This document shows, in pieces, positions 25,660 through 34,913 of a DNA stretch of 64,000 nt. The stretch lies in assembly GCF_000518765.1 (NCBI RefSeq), contig NZ_JAEF01000023.1, positions 1-64,000 of the forward strand, given 5' to 3'. Position 1 is the first letter of the stretch, and every line of letters starts with the position of its first letter. The translations under genes and the position numbers were made by a program. The DNA comes from Ruminococcus flavefaciens ATCC 19208 (lineage in GTDB: Bacteria; Bacillota; Clostridia; Oscillospirales; Ruminococcaceae). The notes under the pieces were generated by a model. It saw only the letters and a list, made by a program, of their open reading frames with translations, searched no databases and was not told the origin of the DNA.

Positions 25660-27060
25660 ATGGTTTTTTCGAGATTATTCTTTATATATATTTTTCTTCC
25701 TCTGTGCCTGCTGTGCTATGCTGTGGCAAGAGGAACTAAAGCCAAAAATACGGTGTTGATTATTTTCTCACTTGTTTTCTATGCTTGGGGAGAACCCGTG
25801 TATATCTTCCTTATGCTCATAACTGCTGTGGTCAACTATACAGCAGGTCTGCTCATAGGGAAATATCAGGGGCAAAAGGGCGATACTGCGGCAACTGTGT
25901 CTGCTGTTGTCTATGATCTCCTCATGCTTGGAGTTTTCAAGTACAGCGGTTTTATCGTGGAAAATATCAACGCCCTTTTTTCGTCCTCAATACCTGTTCC
26001 AAACATCAGGCTGCCTATAGGTATAAGCTTTTATACCTTCCAGACCATATCATATATCATAGACTGTCACTGGGAAAAGGTCAAGCCGCAGAAAAGCTTC
26101 AAGAACTTTCTGCTCTTCCTTACACTGTTCCCGCAGCTTGTAGCAGGTCCTATCGTAAGATACAGCACCATCGAAAAAGAGATCGAAGAACGCACCATTA
26201 CTCTCAGCGATGTTTCATACGGTCTTAACAGAGTTGCTCTCGGTCTCGGCAAAAAGGTACTGCTGGCAAATCAGCTCAGCATTATTGCAGACAGTTTCCT
26301 CGGAAACATCGGAAGCTCAACAATGCTTGGAGCATGGTACGGTGTTATTGCTTACGGCTTACAGATATACTTTGATTTTTCGGGATATTCCGACATTGCC
26401 ATCGGTCTCGGAAGAGTTTTCGGCTTCCACTTTGACGAAAACTTCAAGCACCCGTTCATATGTAAGGATATTACCGAATTCTGGCAGCGCTGGCATATAT
26501 CTCTCAGTACGTTTTTCCGCGACTATGTGCTCTATATCCCTATTTTCGGCAAGCGCAGAAAGTACGGCGGACTCTTCCTCGTATGGCTCTGTACTGGTAT
26601 ATGGCACGGCGCAAGCTGGAACTTCATAATATGGGGACTTTATTACGGTATCTTCATTTTCATCGAAATGAAGATAGGCAAGAAAAATATGAAAAAGATA
26701 CCTGTGGTTATTCGTCATATCTACAGCAAATTCGTTATATTCGTAGGCTTCGGCATATTCTATTTTGAGAAGCTTGACAAGCTTGGCACTTTCTTCAAAA
26801 CTGCTTTCGGCTTCGGCAAAAACGGATTCATTGCCGTACAGGATAAGATATCCCTTATGAACAATATGTACCTTGTGATCGTGGCTGTAATATGCTGTTT
26901 CCCTATAATCAGCAGCATAAAGAAGGTATCGGACAAGCATTTCGTAACAAAGGCGACTGTTACTTCTGCCGCTGCTATAGCTTCTGCTCTGATACTTATA
27001 GTTACAAGCGTTATGCTCGTCGATGCTACGACAAATCCCTTCCTTTACTTCAGATTTTAA
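25660..27060 (+). CDS. MBOAT-family O-acyltransferase (AlgI/DltB type)
   Basis: 466 aa with about ten membrane helices. Family marks include FSRLFFIYIFLPLCLL, PIGISFYTFQTISYIID, LFPQLVAGPIVRY, DFSGYSDIAIGLGRVFG and TEFWQRWHISLSTFFRDY, and WHGASWNFIIWG holds the catalytic His at about residue 316. Relatives AlgI and DltB move acyl groups across or onto surface polymers. ATG 25660 has AAGGCGGT upstream and starts the first helix. It heads an operon with a DHHW protein, FkbH-like protein, acyl carrier protein and metallophosphoesterase, so the acyl donor may be the carrier protein, as in Dlt, rather than acetyl-CoA. Confidence 0.93.
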   Translation: MVFSRLFFIYIFLPLCLLCYAVARGTKAKNTVLIIFSLVFYAWGEPVYIFLMLITAVVNYTAGLLIGKYQGQKGDTAATVSAVVYDLLMLGVFKYSGFIVENINALFSSSIPVPNIRLPIGISFYTFQTISYIIDCHWEKVKPQKSFKNFLLFLTLFPQLVAGPIVRYSTIEKEIEERTITLSDVSYGLNRVALGLGKKVLLANQLSIIADSFLGNIGSSTMLGAWYGVIAYGLQIYFDFSGYSDIAIGLGRVFGFHFDENFKHPFICKDITEFWQRWHISLSTFFRDYVLYIPIFGKRRKYGGLFLVWLCTGIWHGASWNFIIWGLYYGIFIFIEMKIGKKNMKKIPVVIRHIYSKFVIFVGFGIFYFEKLDKLGTFFKTAFGFGKNGFIAVQDKISLMNNMYLVIVAVICCFPIISSIKKVSDKHFVTKATVTSAAAIASALILIVTSVMLVDATTNPFLYFRF

Positions 27061-27075
27061 AGAGGATAACAACAA

Positions 27076-28554
27076 ATGAGTGAAAATAAAAAGAATACAT
27101 CGTCCGAAAAAGATACAAAAAAGGACGCTGAAAAAAACACCGCACGTCCTGAACCTGTGATCTCAATTGCAGCTTCGGATCGTGAAAATACAGAGATAGA
27201 TATACCCGTGAAGTCTAAAAAGCTCCGCCGTGAACGCAGGAAAAAGACTCTTAACGCTATCGCACTTTCAAATATAATTCTTGTGGGCACTGTTCTTGCA
27301 GGCGGCTTCGCATACATGACAATGCTCCCTCACGAAACAAAAGCCGACGACGAGAACCGTATGCTCACAAAATTCCCGAAATTTACCGCAAAAACATATG
27401 CAAACGGTCAGTTTACCGAAGGCATTGCCGATTTTTTTGATGATACCGTTCACAACAGAGCCGATATAAAGGAGTTCATCGCAGATAATCTCATGCCGCT
27501 CAAAGGCAGAAAATACGGCAACGGCGATGACGGAGCAGAGCTTTACGGAAGCGGTTTTGAAAAAAAGAAGGCTCTCAGTGTTACTACAACATCAAAGCCC
27601 GAGATTATCGTTACCACCGAGACTACTGCTGTACAGGCTACAACAGAGCCTGCTACGGAAGAACCTGCTCCTGCTGAGGGAGAGCTCACAAACAATATCC
27701 TCATCGTCAACAAGCGCGGCATTACGCTTTACGGCGGCGGATGGGGCACTGAGTATGAATACGCTTCCTACCTTAATGAGTACAAGGAAAAGCTCGGGAA
27801 TGTCAATGTATATTCTATGGTGCTCCCGACTTCAAGCTCATTCTATCTGCCCGACAACTATAAAGACCTTGCTCATAGTGAGAAGGAAGATTTCGACAAT
27901 ATAAACGGAGCTTTGCAGAATGTTATGTCTGTTGACGCATACTCGGCTCTCAACGCCCATAAGGACGAGGCTATCTACTCCCGTACAGATCATCATTGGC
28001 AGCCTCTTGGTGCTTATTATGCTGCTCAGATCTTCGCACTTACCGCAGGTGTGCCTTTTGCAGACCTTTCCGAATACGAGACCGTCACACTTCCCGGCTA
28101 TGTGGGTACGCTTTATATGTACACCCAGAGCGCAACTCTCCTCAATAACCCCGAAGATTTTGTATACTACAAACCAAAGACTCCCGTAACAGTAACTCAG
28201 TACGATACACGTTTTCAGAACCCTGTTGTGGCTAATCTGCTGTTTGACCCTTCGGGTATGCCGAATTCGGGATATTATATGGTATTCGGCTCTGACGAGA
28301 GAATAGTCCATGTTAATACAGAATGCAAGAACGGAAGAACTCTCGTTATCTTCAAGGACAGCTACGGAAATGCGCTCCTGCCTATGCTGACAAGCTCCTT
28401 TGAGAACATCTACCTCTGCGATATCCGCTATTTTGAGCTTAATGCAATAGATTTCATACGTGATGTCGGTGCTACAGACCTGCTGTTCTCAATGTGTTCC
28501 TTCTCGGCTGTGGGTGTGAACAGAAACAGTATATACAACAATCTTATCAGATAA
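27076..28554 (+). CDS. DHHW (AlgX/DltD-like) membrane-anchored protein
   Basis: 492 aa. A charged cytosolic N-terminus (1-55) is followed by one membrane helix (about 57-78), a short Thr/Glu-rich linker near 170-205 and an extracellular domain. That domain has the DHHW signature SRTDHHWQPLGAYYAA (Asp305, His306, His307) and, further on, LVIFKDSYGNALLPML with the paired Ser of the SGNH-like fold. DHHW proteins pair with MBOAT acyltransferases and complete transfer of the acyl group to extracellular polysaccharide. It lies 15 nt after the MBOAT gene. The natural acceptor cannot be read from the sequence. Confidence 0.9.
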   Translation: MSENKKNTSSEKDTKKDAEKNTARPEPVISIAASDRENTEIDIPVKSKKLRRERRKKTLNAIALSNIILVGTVLAGGFAYMTMLPHETKADDENRMLTKFPKFTAKTYANGQFTEGIADFFDDTVHNRADIKEFIADNLMPLKGRKYGNGDDGAELYGSGFEKKKALSVTTTSKPEIIVTTETTAVQATTEPATEEPAPAEGELTNNILIVNKRGITLYGGGWGTEYEYASYLNEYKEKLGNVNVYSMVLPTSSSFYLPDNYKDLAHSEKEDFDNINGALQNVMSVDAYSALNAHKDEAIYSRTDHHWQPLGAYYAAQIFALTAGVPFADLSEYETVTLPGYVGTLYMYTQSATLLNNPEDFVYYKPKTPVTVTQYDTRFQNPVVANLLFDPSGMPNSGYYMVFGSDERIVHVNTECKNGRTLVIFKDSYGNALLPMLTSSFENIYLCDIRYFELNAIDFIRDVGATDLLFSMCSFSAVGVNRNSIYNNLIR

Positions 28555-28563
28555 GGAGACATA

Positions 28564-30360
28564 ATGAAAGAGCTTGTTTTTCCTTTTGACTCTGCATATA
28601 TAATGAGAAAAAAACGCGGTCTGCGCAAAGAACTCCTCAGCGACGGCAGCGTCCGCATAAAGAAAAAGATCGCCGTACTCGGCGGTTCAACAACCGATCA
28701 TATCGTTTCTGTGCTTGAGCTTTTTCTCCTGAATTTCGGAATTGAACCTGTATTCTATCAGTCTGAATACAATAAATTCTATGAAGATGCTGTTTTCGGC
28801 AATCCAGAGCTTGACAGCTTCTCCCCTGATATGATCTTTATCCATACAACTTCGAGAAATCTGACCTGTACCCCTGAAAGCCCTTCAGAAACTGCCGAAA
28901 GCGTTAAGTCAAGGCTCAATGAGCAGAAAGATATATTCAAACAGGTATGGGAAAGCCTTGAAAAGCGTTTCCACTGCCCTGTTATACAGAATAATTTTGA
29001 GCTTCCGCTGTTCCGCCGCTCAGGCAGCTTCGACGGCTGGAGTACCTGCGGGCAGGCTGCTTTTATACAGCGCATGAACGTTTTTGTGTCGGACTGGGCG
29101 CGTACACACAAGGGATTTTTCGTGAATGATATAAACTACCTTTCATCGGTCCTCGGACTTACAAAATGGCATAATGCCGATGACTGGTATCTATATAAAT
29201 ACGCTATGAGCACCGAGGTTATCCCCGAGCTTGCCTACAGCATCGCTTGTATCATCAAGTCGGTATACGGTAAAAACAAAAAGGTCATTGACCTTGACCT
29301 TGATAATACACTATGGGGCGGAGTTATCGGTGATGACGGTCAGGAGGGCATAGAGATAGGTCCCGAAACTGCCACAGGCCAGTCATTCAGTGAGTTCCAG
29401 TCTTTTCTCAAGGGCTATAAGGACTACGGTGTGCTTCTTGCTGTATGCTCAAAAAACGAAGAGGAAAATACTCTTCTGGGATTAAAGCACCCAAGCAGTA
29501 TACTTGCTCCAGATGATTTCGTGTCCATAAAAGCAAACTGGCAGCCAAAGGATCAGAATATTGCCGAGTCGGCTGATGAGCTGTCTCTTGGCATAGACTC
29601 TTTCGTCTTTATTGACGATAATCCTGCGGAATGCGCTATAGTAGAGGGACAGCTGCCTGCGGTGCAGACAGTTCCCATGACAAGCGTACACGATGCAATG
29701 TATGCACTTTCAAGAAGCGGATATTTCGAGATAACTTCCCTTTCCGCCGATGATATGCACCGCTCGGAGATGTATGCGGCAAATGCCAGAAGAGCCTCTC
29801 AGCAGAAGCAGTTTGTAAACTATACCGATTACCTGCTCAGTCTTGATATGACGGCTGAAATAAGCGGCTTTGAGCCTGTATACATTCAGCGCGTGACTCA
29901 GCTCACCAACAAGAGCAATCAGTTCAACCTGACCACAAGACGCTATACCGAAAACGAGATACAGCAGCTCAGTACCAGCAGTGACCATATATGTCTCTGC
30001 GGTCAGCTCAGTGACAAATTCGGCGATAACGGCATAGTCTCGGTAGTTATCGGAAAAATAAAAGGCAATGAGCTGGATATCGAGCTGTGGCTCATGAGCT
30101 GCCGCGTTCTCAAACGTGATATGGAGCTTGCTATGCTGGACGAGCTTGTGAAGCAGGCTAAAAGTAAGAATATCACAGAACTTAACGGCTATTACTATAA
30201 AACTGCAAAGAACAATATGGTATCGGAGCTGTACGGTGATTTCGGCTTCACTCTGATCAAAAAAGACGAAAACGGCGACTCGGTATGGCATCTTGATATC
30301 ACTGACTATAAACAAAAAAACAAAGTCATAAAAACAAAAGAAAAGGAGCTTATAAAATGA
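28564..30360 (+). CDS. FkbH-like HAD-IIIC protein with C-terminal GNAT-like domain
   Basis: 598 aa. An N-terminal helical/Rossmann region (1-235, with GGSTTDHI near 40) is followed by a HAD subclass IIIC domain: KVIDLDLDNTLWGGVIGDDG, with catalytic DxDxT at 245-249, then AVCSKNEEENTLLGL and VFIDDNPAECAIV. The last ~190 residues (VTQLTNKSNQFNLTTRRY onward) are the GNAT-like domain of this family. FkbH-type enzymes in polyketide pathways take a glyceryl group from 1,3-bisphosphoglycerate, dephosphorylate it and load it on an acyl carrier protein. Here the carrier gene overlaps the end by 4 nt and no polyketide gene is near, so it may load glyceryl or a related acid for surface acylation. Confidence 0.9.
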   Translation: MKELVFPFDSAYIMRKKRGLRKELLSDGSVRIKKKIAVLGGSTTDHIVSVLELFLLNFGIEPVFYQSEYNKFYEDAVFGNPELDSFSPDMIFIHTTSRNLTCTPESPSETAESVKSRLNEQKDIFKQVWESLEKRFHCPVIQNNFELPLFRRSGSFDGWSTCGQAAFIQRMNVFVSDWARTHKGFFVNDINYLSSVLGLTKWHNADDWYLYKYAMSTEVIPELAYSIACIIKSVYGKNKKVIDLDLDNTLWGGVIGDDGQEGIEIGPETATGQSFSEFQSFLKGYKDYGVLLAVCSKNEEENTLLGLKHPSSILAPDDFVSIKANWQPKDQNIAESADELSLGIDSFVFIDDNPAECAIVEGQLPAVQTVPMTSVHDAMYALSRSGYFEITSLSADDMHRSEMYAANARRASQQKQFVNYTDYLLSLDMTAEISGFEPVYIQRVTQLTNKSNQFNLTTRRYTENEIQQLSTSSDHICLCGQLSDKFGDNGIVSVVIGKIKGNELDIELWLMSCRVLKRDMELAMLDELVKQAKSKNITELNGYYYKTAKNNMVSELYGDFGFTLIKKDENGDSVWHLDITDYKQKNKVIKTKEKELIK

Positions 30361-30599
30361 ACACAAACGAAATTATCCCAAGACTTAACGAGGTTTTCCG
30401 CGATGTTTTCGGTGACTCCTCAATTTCAGTAACAGCTTCCACTACAGCTGACGACATTGAGGACTGGGACAGCATCGAACATATAAATCTTATCGGTGCT
30501 GTTGAATCAGAATTCGGTATGCGCTTCAAGATGCGCGAAGTCTCAGGCATGAAGAATGTGGGAGAAATGATAAACATTATCGCAGAAAGAGGTAAATAA
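30357..30599 (+). CDS. Acyl carrier protein
   Basis: 80 aa. DDIEDWDSIEHINLIGAVES contains the phosphopantetheine attachment Ser39 in the DSxxH context common to stand-alone carriers paired with FkbH proteins. Acidic helical character and length fit. It overlaps the FkbH stop by 4 nt (ATGA) and the metallophosphoesterase start by 1 nt, so the three are translated together. Most likely it carries the unit loaded by FkbH to the MBOAT protein, in the way DltC does. Confidence 0.92.
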   Translation: MNTNEIIPRLNEVFRDVFGDSSISVTASTTADDIEDWDSIEHINLIGAVESEFGMRFKMREVSGMKNVGEMINIIAERGK

Positions 30600-31459
30600 T
30601 GGGTAAGAAATTATCGCCCAAAGCTAAAAAAAGATTAAAGATCATGCTGATACTGCTGGTTATATTGATTATCCTCAGTGCATGGGGATTTATGATGCAG
30701 ACTGTAAAATACAAGGTAAAATCTGATAAGCTTGACAAGGGGCTCAGGATTGTATTTATCTCCGATCTGCACAACTGCTTTTACGGTGACAAAAATCAGT
30801 CACGCATCATGGACGCAGTACACAAAGCTGATCCGGATATCGTTATTTTCGGCGGAGATATCGTTGATATGTGGGGCGGCACCGAAAACGCTCTCACACT
30901 TATGAAAGCGCTGTATATCGAGTATCCCTGCTTTTACTCCCCAGGAAATCACGAGGAGATGCGAAGCGATATTGACGAATTCTACGAAAAAGCCAAAGCC
31001 TTTGGTCCTATACTCATTGGCGAGGACTATGCCGATTACACTGTAAACGGACAGAATATCCGACTTTTCGGAGCTGAAAACGCTGAAGCATGCCATAAGT
31101 ATTCAACTCAGCTTCAGGAATGCTTCGATAATCTCGATGACGACCACTACAATATCCTTGTCGCTCATCAGCCCGAGGACATCGACTCATACCTCGGCAA
31201 GGGCTTCAATACTGATAAGTCTTTTGACCTTATCCTTTCGGGACACGCTCACGGCGGTCAGTGGAGAATACCTAAGATACTCGATCAGGGACTATATGCA
31301 CCACAGCAGGGATTGTTCCCGAAATACACCACGGGTATGTATGAGTACGGCGATACAGTCCACATCATAAGCCGCGGACTTGCAAGACCCCTGAGAATGA
31401 TATTCATACCAAGAATATTCAATCGTCCGGAGCTTTCAATCATAGATATAAACAGATAA
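30599..31459 (+). CDS. Membrane-anchored metallophosphoesterase (YkuE type)
   Basis: 286 aa with one N-terminal membrane helix (about 15-35). The calcineurin-like motifs are IVFISDLHN, VIFGGDIVDMWGG, SPGNHEEM and ILSGHAHGGQWRIP, giving a complete two-metal site. It probably faces outside and hydrolyses a phosphoester; YkuE relatives act at the cell wall, LpxH/UDP-diacylglucosamine-type enzymes on lipids. Its start shares one base with the carrier protein's stop, so it belongs to the acylation operon, perhaps recycling a lipid or polymer phosphate. That last step is inference. Confidence 0.88.
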   Translation: MGKKLSPKAKKRLKIMLILLVILIILSAWGFMMQTVKYKVKSDKLDKGLRIVFISDLHNCFYGDKNQSRIMDAVHKADPDIVIFGGDIVDMWGGTENALTLMKALYIEYPCFYSPGNHEEMRSDIDEFYEKAKAFGPILIGEDYADYTVNGQNIRLFGAENAEACHKYSTQLQECFDNLDDDHYNILVAHQPEDIDSYLGKGFNTDKSFDLILSGHAHGGQWRIPKILDQGLYAPQQGLFPKYTTGMYEYGDTVHIISRGLARPLRMIFIPRIFNRPELSIIDINR

Positions 31460-31492
31460 AAACAGCTGTATTTCCACAAAAATAAAAAACAC

Positions 31493-31521
31493 TTGTAATT
31501 TCAGGCGATTAATGATATAAT
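31493..31521 (+). promoter_or_regulatory. Extended -10 promoter for rlmB
   Basis: TTGTAA (31493-31498), 17 bp, TATAAT (31516-31521) with TGA immediately upstream. Confidence 0.7.
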
Positions 31522-31573
31522 AGGAATGATATTTCGCTTGAAGCAGTTATCACAAACACAGAACAAAAGGAGC

Positions 31574-31645
31574 ATGGGCAGCTTTTGTGCCCTCTGTAAG
31601 ATATGGAAAAAGAGAAAAATATTACAGAAGCGTCCGAAAATATAA
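31574..31645 (+). CDS. Possible leader peptide overlapping the rlmB start (23 aa)
   Basis: AAAAGGAG at 31565-31572 is the only strong ribosome site here, and the first ATG after it (31574, only 1 nt away) opens a 23-codon basic frame, MGSFCALCKIWKKRK and on, that runs into the rlmB gene in another frame. GGGCA (31576-31580) and TGCCC (31588-31592) could pair. The hairpin may instead bring the ribosome site close to ATG 31603, in which case no peptide is made. Confidence 0.3.
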   Translation: MGSFCALCKIWKKRKILQKRPKI

Positions 31646-32364
31646 TATGCGGACGCAATCCCGTTATCGAAGCACTTAAATCAGGTGCTAACCTTGATAC
31701 TATATATATCAACGGTAACGGCGGAAGCCTCGGTGTTATCCGCCGACTTGCAAAAGATAATGGCATCGTCGTAAAAGATGCCGATGATAAAAAGCTCTCA
31801 AGACTTTCAGGCGGCGCTTCTCATCAGGGCGTTGTTGCCGAAGGAGCCTGCGGCGAATATGTCTCAGTTGAGGATATCCTTGCTGTTTCACAGAAAAAGG
31901 GCACCAAGCCTTTCATCATCATCTGTGATGAGATCGAAGACCCTCATAATCTCGGTGCTATTATCCGTACTGCCGAAACATCTGGAGCTGACGGCGTTAT
32001 CATACCTAAGCGCAGAAGCGCTTCTCTTAACGCTACTGTTTTCAAGACCTCGGCAGGTGCAGCAAATTATGTACCTGTTGCCAGAGTCTCAAACCTTGCA
32101 AGCTGTATCGACACCCTCAAGGAAAACGGTGTTTGGATATACGGCACCGATGCCTCGGGCACTGATTACTCCGAGACCGACTTTACGGGCGGAGTTGCTC
32201 TTATTATAGGCTCTGAGGGCTTCGGCATGAGCAAGCTTATCCAGAAAAAATGCGACTTTATGATAAAACTCCCCATGCTGGGAAAGATCAATTCACTCAA
32301 TGCTTCCGTAGCAGCCGGTATCTTTATGTATGAGGTACTGCGTCAGCGCAGAGGCAATAACTAA
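31603..32364 (+). CDS. rlmB: 23S rRNA (guanosine-2251-2'-O)-methyltransferase RlmB (SpoU family)
   Basis: 253 aa. The N-terminal substrate-binding domain starts ENIICGRNPVIEALKSG. The SpoU knot follows with motif 1 CDEIEDPHNLGAIIRTAE, motif 2 IIGSEGFGMSKL and motif 3 LPMLGKINSLNASVAAGIFM, all intact. It methylates the ribose of G2251 (or a tRNA/rRNA guanosine in close paralogues such as TrmH). The next gene starts 10 nt downstream. There is no ordinary ribosome site right before ATG 31603; the strong one lies about 30 nt upstream beyond a small hairpin. Confidence 0.92.
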   Translation: MEKEKNITEASENIICGRNPVIEALKSGANLDTIYINGNGGSLGVIRRLAKDNGIVVKDADDKKLSRLSGGASHQGVVAEGACGEYVSVEDILAVSQKKGTKPFIIICDEIEDPHNLGAIIRTAETSGADGVIIPKRRSASLNATVFKTSAGAANYVPVARVSNLASCIDTLKENGVWIYGTDASGTDYSETDFTGGVALIIGSEGFGMSKLIQKKCDFMIKLPMLGKINSLNASVAAGIFMYEVLRQRRGNN

Positions 32365-32374
32365 GGAGATAATT

Positions 32375-34906
32375 ATGTCGGAACAGAAACCATCGCTGGA
32401 GGCTATTCTGGACGAGTACTCTCCCGATAACCACGAACCTAAGACTAAAGTGGGCAGAGTAGATGCCCAGAAGATCATAAATTCAACTGTAGACTCACCC
32501 GACATCGTTCAGAAAGCAAAATCGAGACCTCCCGTTTCTCACGAGAAATCCGCTCTCTTTGATAACGCACTCCGCAACGAACAGCCTGCGGACGCTGTCA
32601 AGCCTGCCGACCTTTCAAGGCATAAGATAGCCGTTGTAAGCTCGGATGCAATGAGCGAAATACGTACAAATCCTCAGCGAAAGGTCATACCGTCAGGTGT
32701 AGTCACCCCTGTACAGATGAATCCCGATGAAGCTCCCAAAATAAGGCGTATGAGCGAATCAACACGCGCCAAGGAAGCTGACGAAAAAAAATATAAAAAG
32801 AAGCGCAAGGGCAGAAAGGATAACGATTATACCTACGCTAAGGAGACTCCAGAGGGAGAGTATATGTATTCTCCGCCTGAGTTCAAAAAGAAAAAGCGAA
32901 GCAGGATACAGATAATACAGGCTGCCGAAAGCCCTGAGGGGCGAAAGCAGATAACCGATATCGTTCCTTCCCCTGCTGCTGTTGAAGCTGCAAGACCTGT
33001 TGAGCCTGCCCCGAGAGCAGAGCTCACAAGTATTAATCTCAGCGAAAAAGCTCAGATAGACGCAGGTCAGCTCGATGTCCACATTACTCAGGAAGCTGAC
33101 GAATATATGTCAGTCCATTCAAAGCAGAAAAGGACAAAGCGTATCGTCGATTTCAATTACTACGGCGATGTCGAAGATGTAGGACGAGATATATATGAAC
33201 TGAAAAGCACTATTTCCGTCAGAGTCGTAATTCTCGCTATGACGGCTTTTCTGAGCTTATTCATCACTGTATCAAACCAGTTCCAGCTCCCGCTGCTGGA
33301 CTTCCTTAGTATGTCTCATATAAAGACATATCTTACTACACACCTGCTGCTTGGCGTTATCTCGATACTTTCGTCAATGGCTGTCATCACAAAGGGTGTG
33401 AAAAAGCTTGTCACTCTTAAAGCAGACGGCGATTCAATGACGGCTGTGACAGCATTATCCTGCCTCATTGCCATAATCCCTGCATTTCTCAGACCTGATC
33501 TTGTAACAGCCGAAAACATACATATATATATGCCTGTAGGTATACTCGCACTGTTTATCAATTCCGTTGGCAAACTCCTTATCATAAGGCGTGCGGCAAG
33601 GAATTTCAAATTCGTTTCAAAGAATTTCGACAGACACGGTGTGACCTATGTTACCGATGAGGAACGTGCTGAACGTATAACAAGAGGTACTCTCGGAGAC
33701 TTTCCTATCCTCGTTTCCATGAGAAAAACGGACTTTCTCACAGACTTCCTGAGATATACCTATTCATCTGATATGACTGATGAATTCTGCAAAAAGGCTA
33801 CTCCAATATGCTTTATTGCTTCAATTATAGTTTCATTCTTCCTTACATTCTTCTGTAAGGGCACTTTCTTCAACCTTGACTCAGCTGCATTCGGCTTCTC
33901 CATATTCAGTATGATCATATGCGCTACTTCCTGCATCGCTATGCCGTTTGTAGTCAATATACCGCTGGAAAATGTATCAAACAGCGCTATCAGGAACAAG
34001 GGCATAATGCTTGGATATCAGAGCGTTGATGACTTTTATGACACTAATTCAATACTCGTTGATGCAGGCTCTCTTTTCCCTGAGGGTACTGTAAGACTCG
34101 ACGGTATAAAGGTATTCTCAAATACAAAGCTCGATGAAGCTCTCCTTGAAGCTGCAAGCCTTACGGCTACAGCAGGAAGCATAATGTCTCAGCTTTTCAC
34201 TGATGTCATCGCAGGCAGAAACGGCGTACTTTACCCTATCGAGAATTACTCATACGAGGAAGGTATGGGTATGTGTGGATGGATAAACAACAAGAGAGTC
34301 CTCTTCGGAAACCGTGAGCTCATGACAAGCCACAATATCGAAGGAGTTCCTACAAAAACTCAGGAAGCTGAGATGATCGACGGAAATAAGGACGCAATGT
34401 ACCTTTCTATATCGGGCAATCTTGCTGCAATGTTCGTAGTTGATATAGTTGCAGACCGCTATGTTAAGAAGTGGTCAAAGAAGCTCTGTAAAAATAAGAT
34501 ATGCTTATTCGTAAAGAGTATCGATCCATGTATCACAGTTAAAAAGCTCAACAGACTCTTCGGTATACCCGAGGATATGGCAAGGATACTTCCCAAAAAG
34601 CTCCATGAGGACTTCTATGAGGAGACTAAAAAAGCTGTCCGCCTAAGCTCTTCAATGGCTACTACAGGTAAATTTGCATCACTCGCCGAGCTTCTTATCG
34701 GCACTAAGGTAGTCCACGCATCAGCTATTATCGGGCTTATCCTACAGACAGCATCAATACTTCTCGGCTTCGGACTGTGTATGCTTCTGTTACTTTCAAA
34801 GGCATTCCGCTCCAATTATGTATATATGTCAGCTACTGCACTGATAGTTTATAATGTAGTGTGGGCTGCTGTTACATATATAGCCGTAAGCATCAAAAAA
34901 ACATAA
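32375..34906 (+). CDS. Degenerate P-type ATPase-like membrane protein
   Basis: 843 aa. Residues 1-250 are cytosolic, charged and partly Lys-rich (KKYKKKRKGRKDNDY). Four membrane helices lie around 275-410, two near 480-540 and two more at the C-terminus, the layout of a P-type ATPase. After the sixth helix, SILVDAGSLFPEGTVRLDGI sits where ion pumps have the phosphorylated DKTGTLTxG: Asp563 remains, but Lys, Thr and Gly do not match. Later, NNKRVLFGNRELMTSHNI resembles the nucleotide-binding domain (GN..LM) and MYLSISGNLAAMFVVDIV the following strand, but no GDGxND motif follows. A catalytically dead pump with a scaffold or sensor role is inferred. ATG 32375 has AAGGAG. Confidence 0.75.
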   Translation: MSEQKPSLEAILDEYSPDNHEPKTKVGRVDAQKIINSTVDSPDIVQKAKSRPPVSHEKSALFDNALRNEQPADAVKPADLSRHKIAVVSSDAMSEIRTNPQRKVIPSGVVTPVQMNPDEAPKIRRMSESTRAKEADEKKYKKKRKGRKDNDYTYAKETPEGEYMYSPPEFKKKKRSRIQIIQAAESPEGRKQITDIVPSPAAVEAARPVEPAPRAELTSINLSEKAQIDAGQLDVHITQEADEYMSVHSKQKRTKRIVDFNYYGDVEDVGRDIYELKSTISVRVVILAMTAFLSLFITVSNQFQLPLLDFLSMSHIKTYLTTHLLLGVISILSSMAVITKGVKKLVTLKADGDSMTAVTALSCLIAIIPAFLRPDLVTAENIHIYMPVGILALFINSVGKLLIIRRAARNFKFVSKNFDRHGVTYVTDEERAERITRGTLGDFPILVSMRKTDFLTDFLRYTYSSDMTDEFCKKATPICFIASIIVSFFLTFFCKGTFFNLDSAAFGFSIFSMIICATSCIAMPFVVNIPLENVSNSAIRNKGIMLGYQSVDDFYDTNSILVDAGSLFPEGTVRLDGIKVFSNTKLDEALLEAASLTATAGSIMSQLFTDVIAGRNGVLYPIENYSYEEGMGMCGWINNKRVLFGNRELMTSHNIEGVPTKTQEAEMIDGNKDAMYLSISGNLAAMFVVDIVADRYVKKWSKKLCKNKICLFVKSIDPCITVKKLNRLFGIPEDMARILPKKLHEDFYEETKKAVRLSSSMATTGKFASLAELLIGTKVVHASAIIGLILQTASILLGFGLCMLLLLSKAFRSNYVYMSATALIVYNVVWAAVTYIAVSIKKT

Positions 34907-34913
34907 ATAATCA

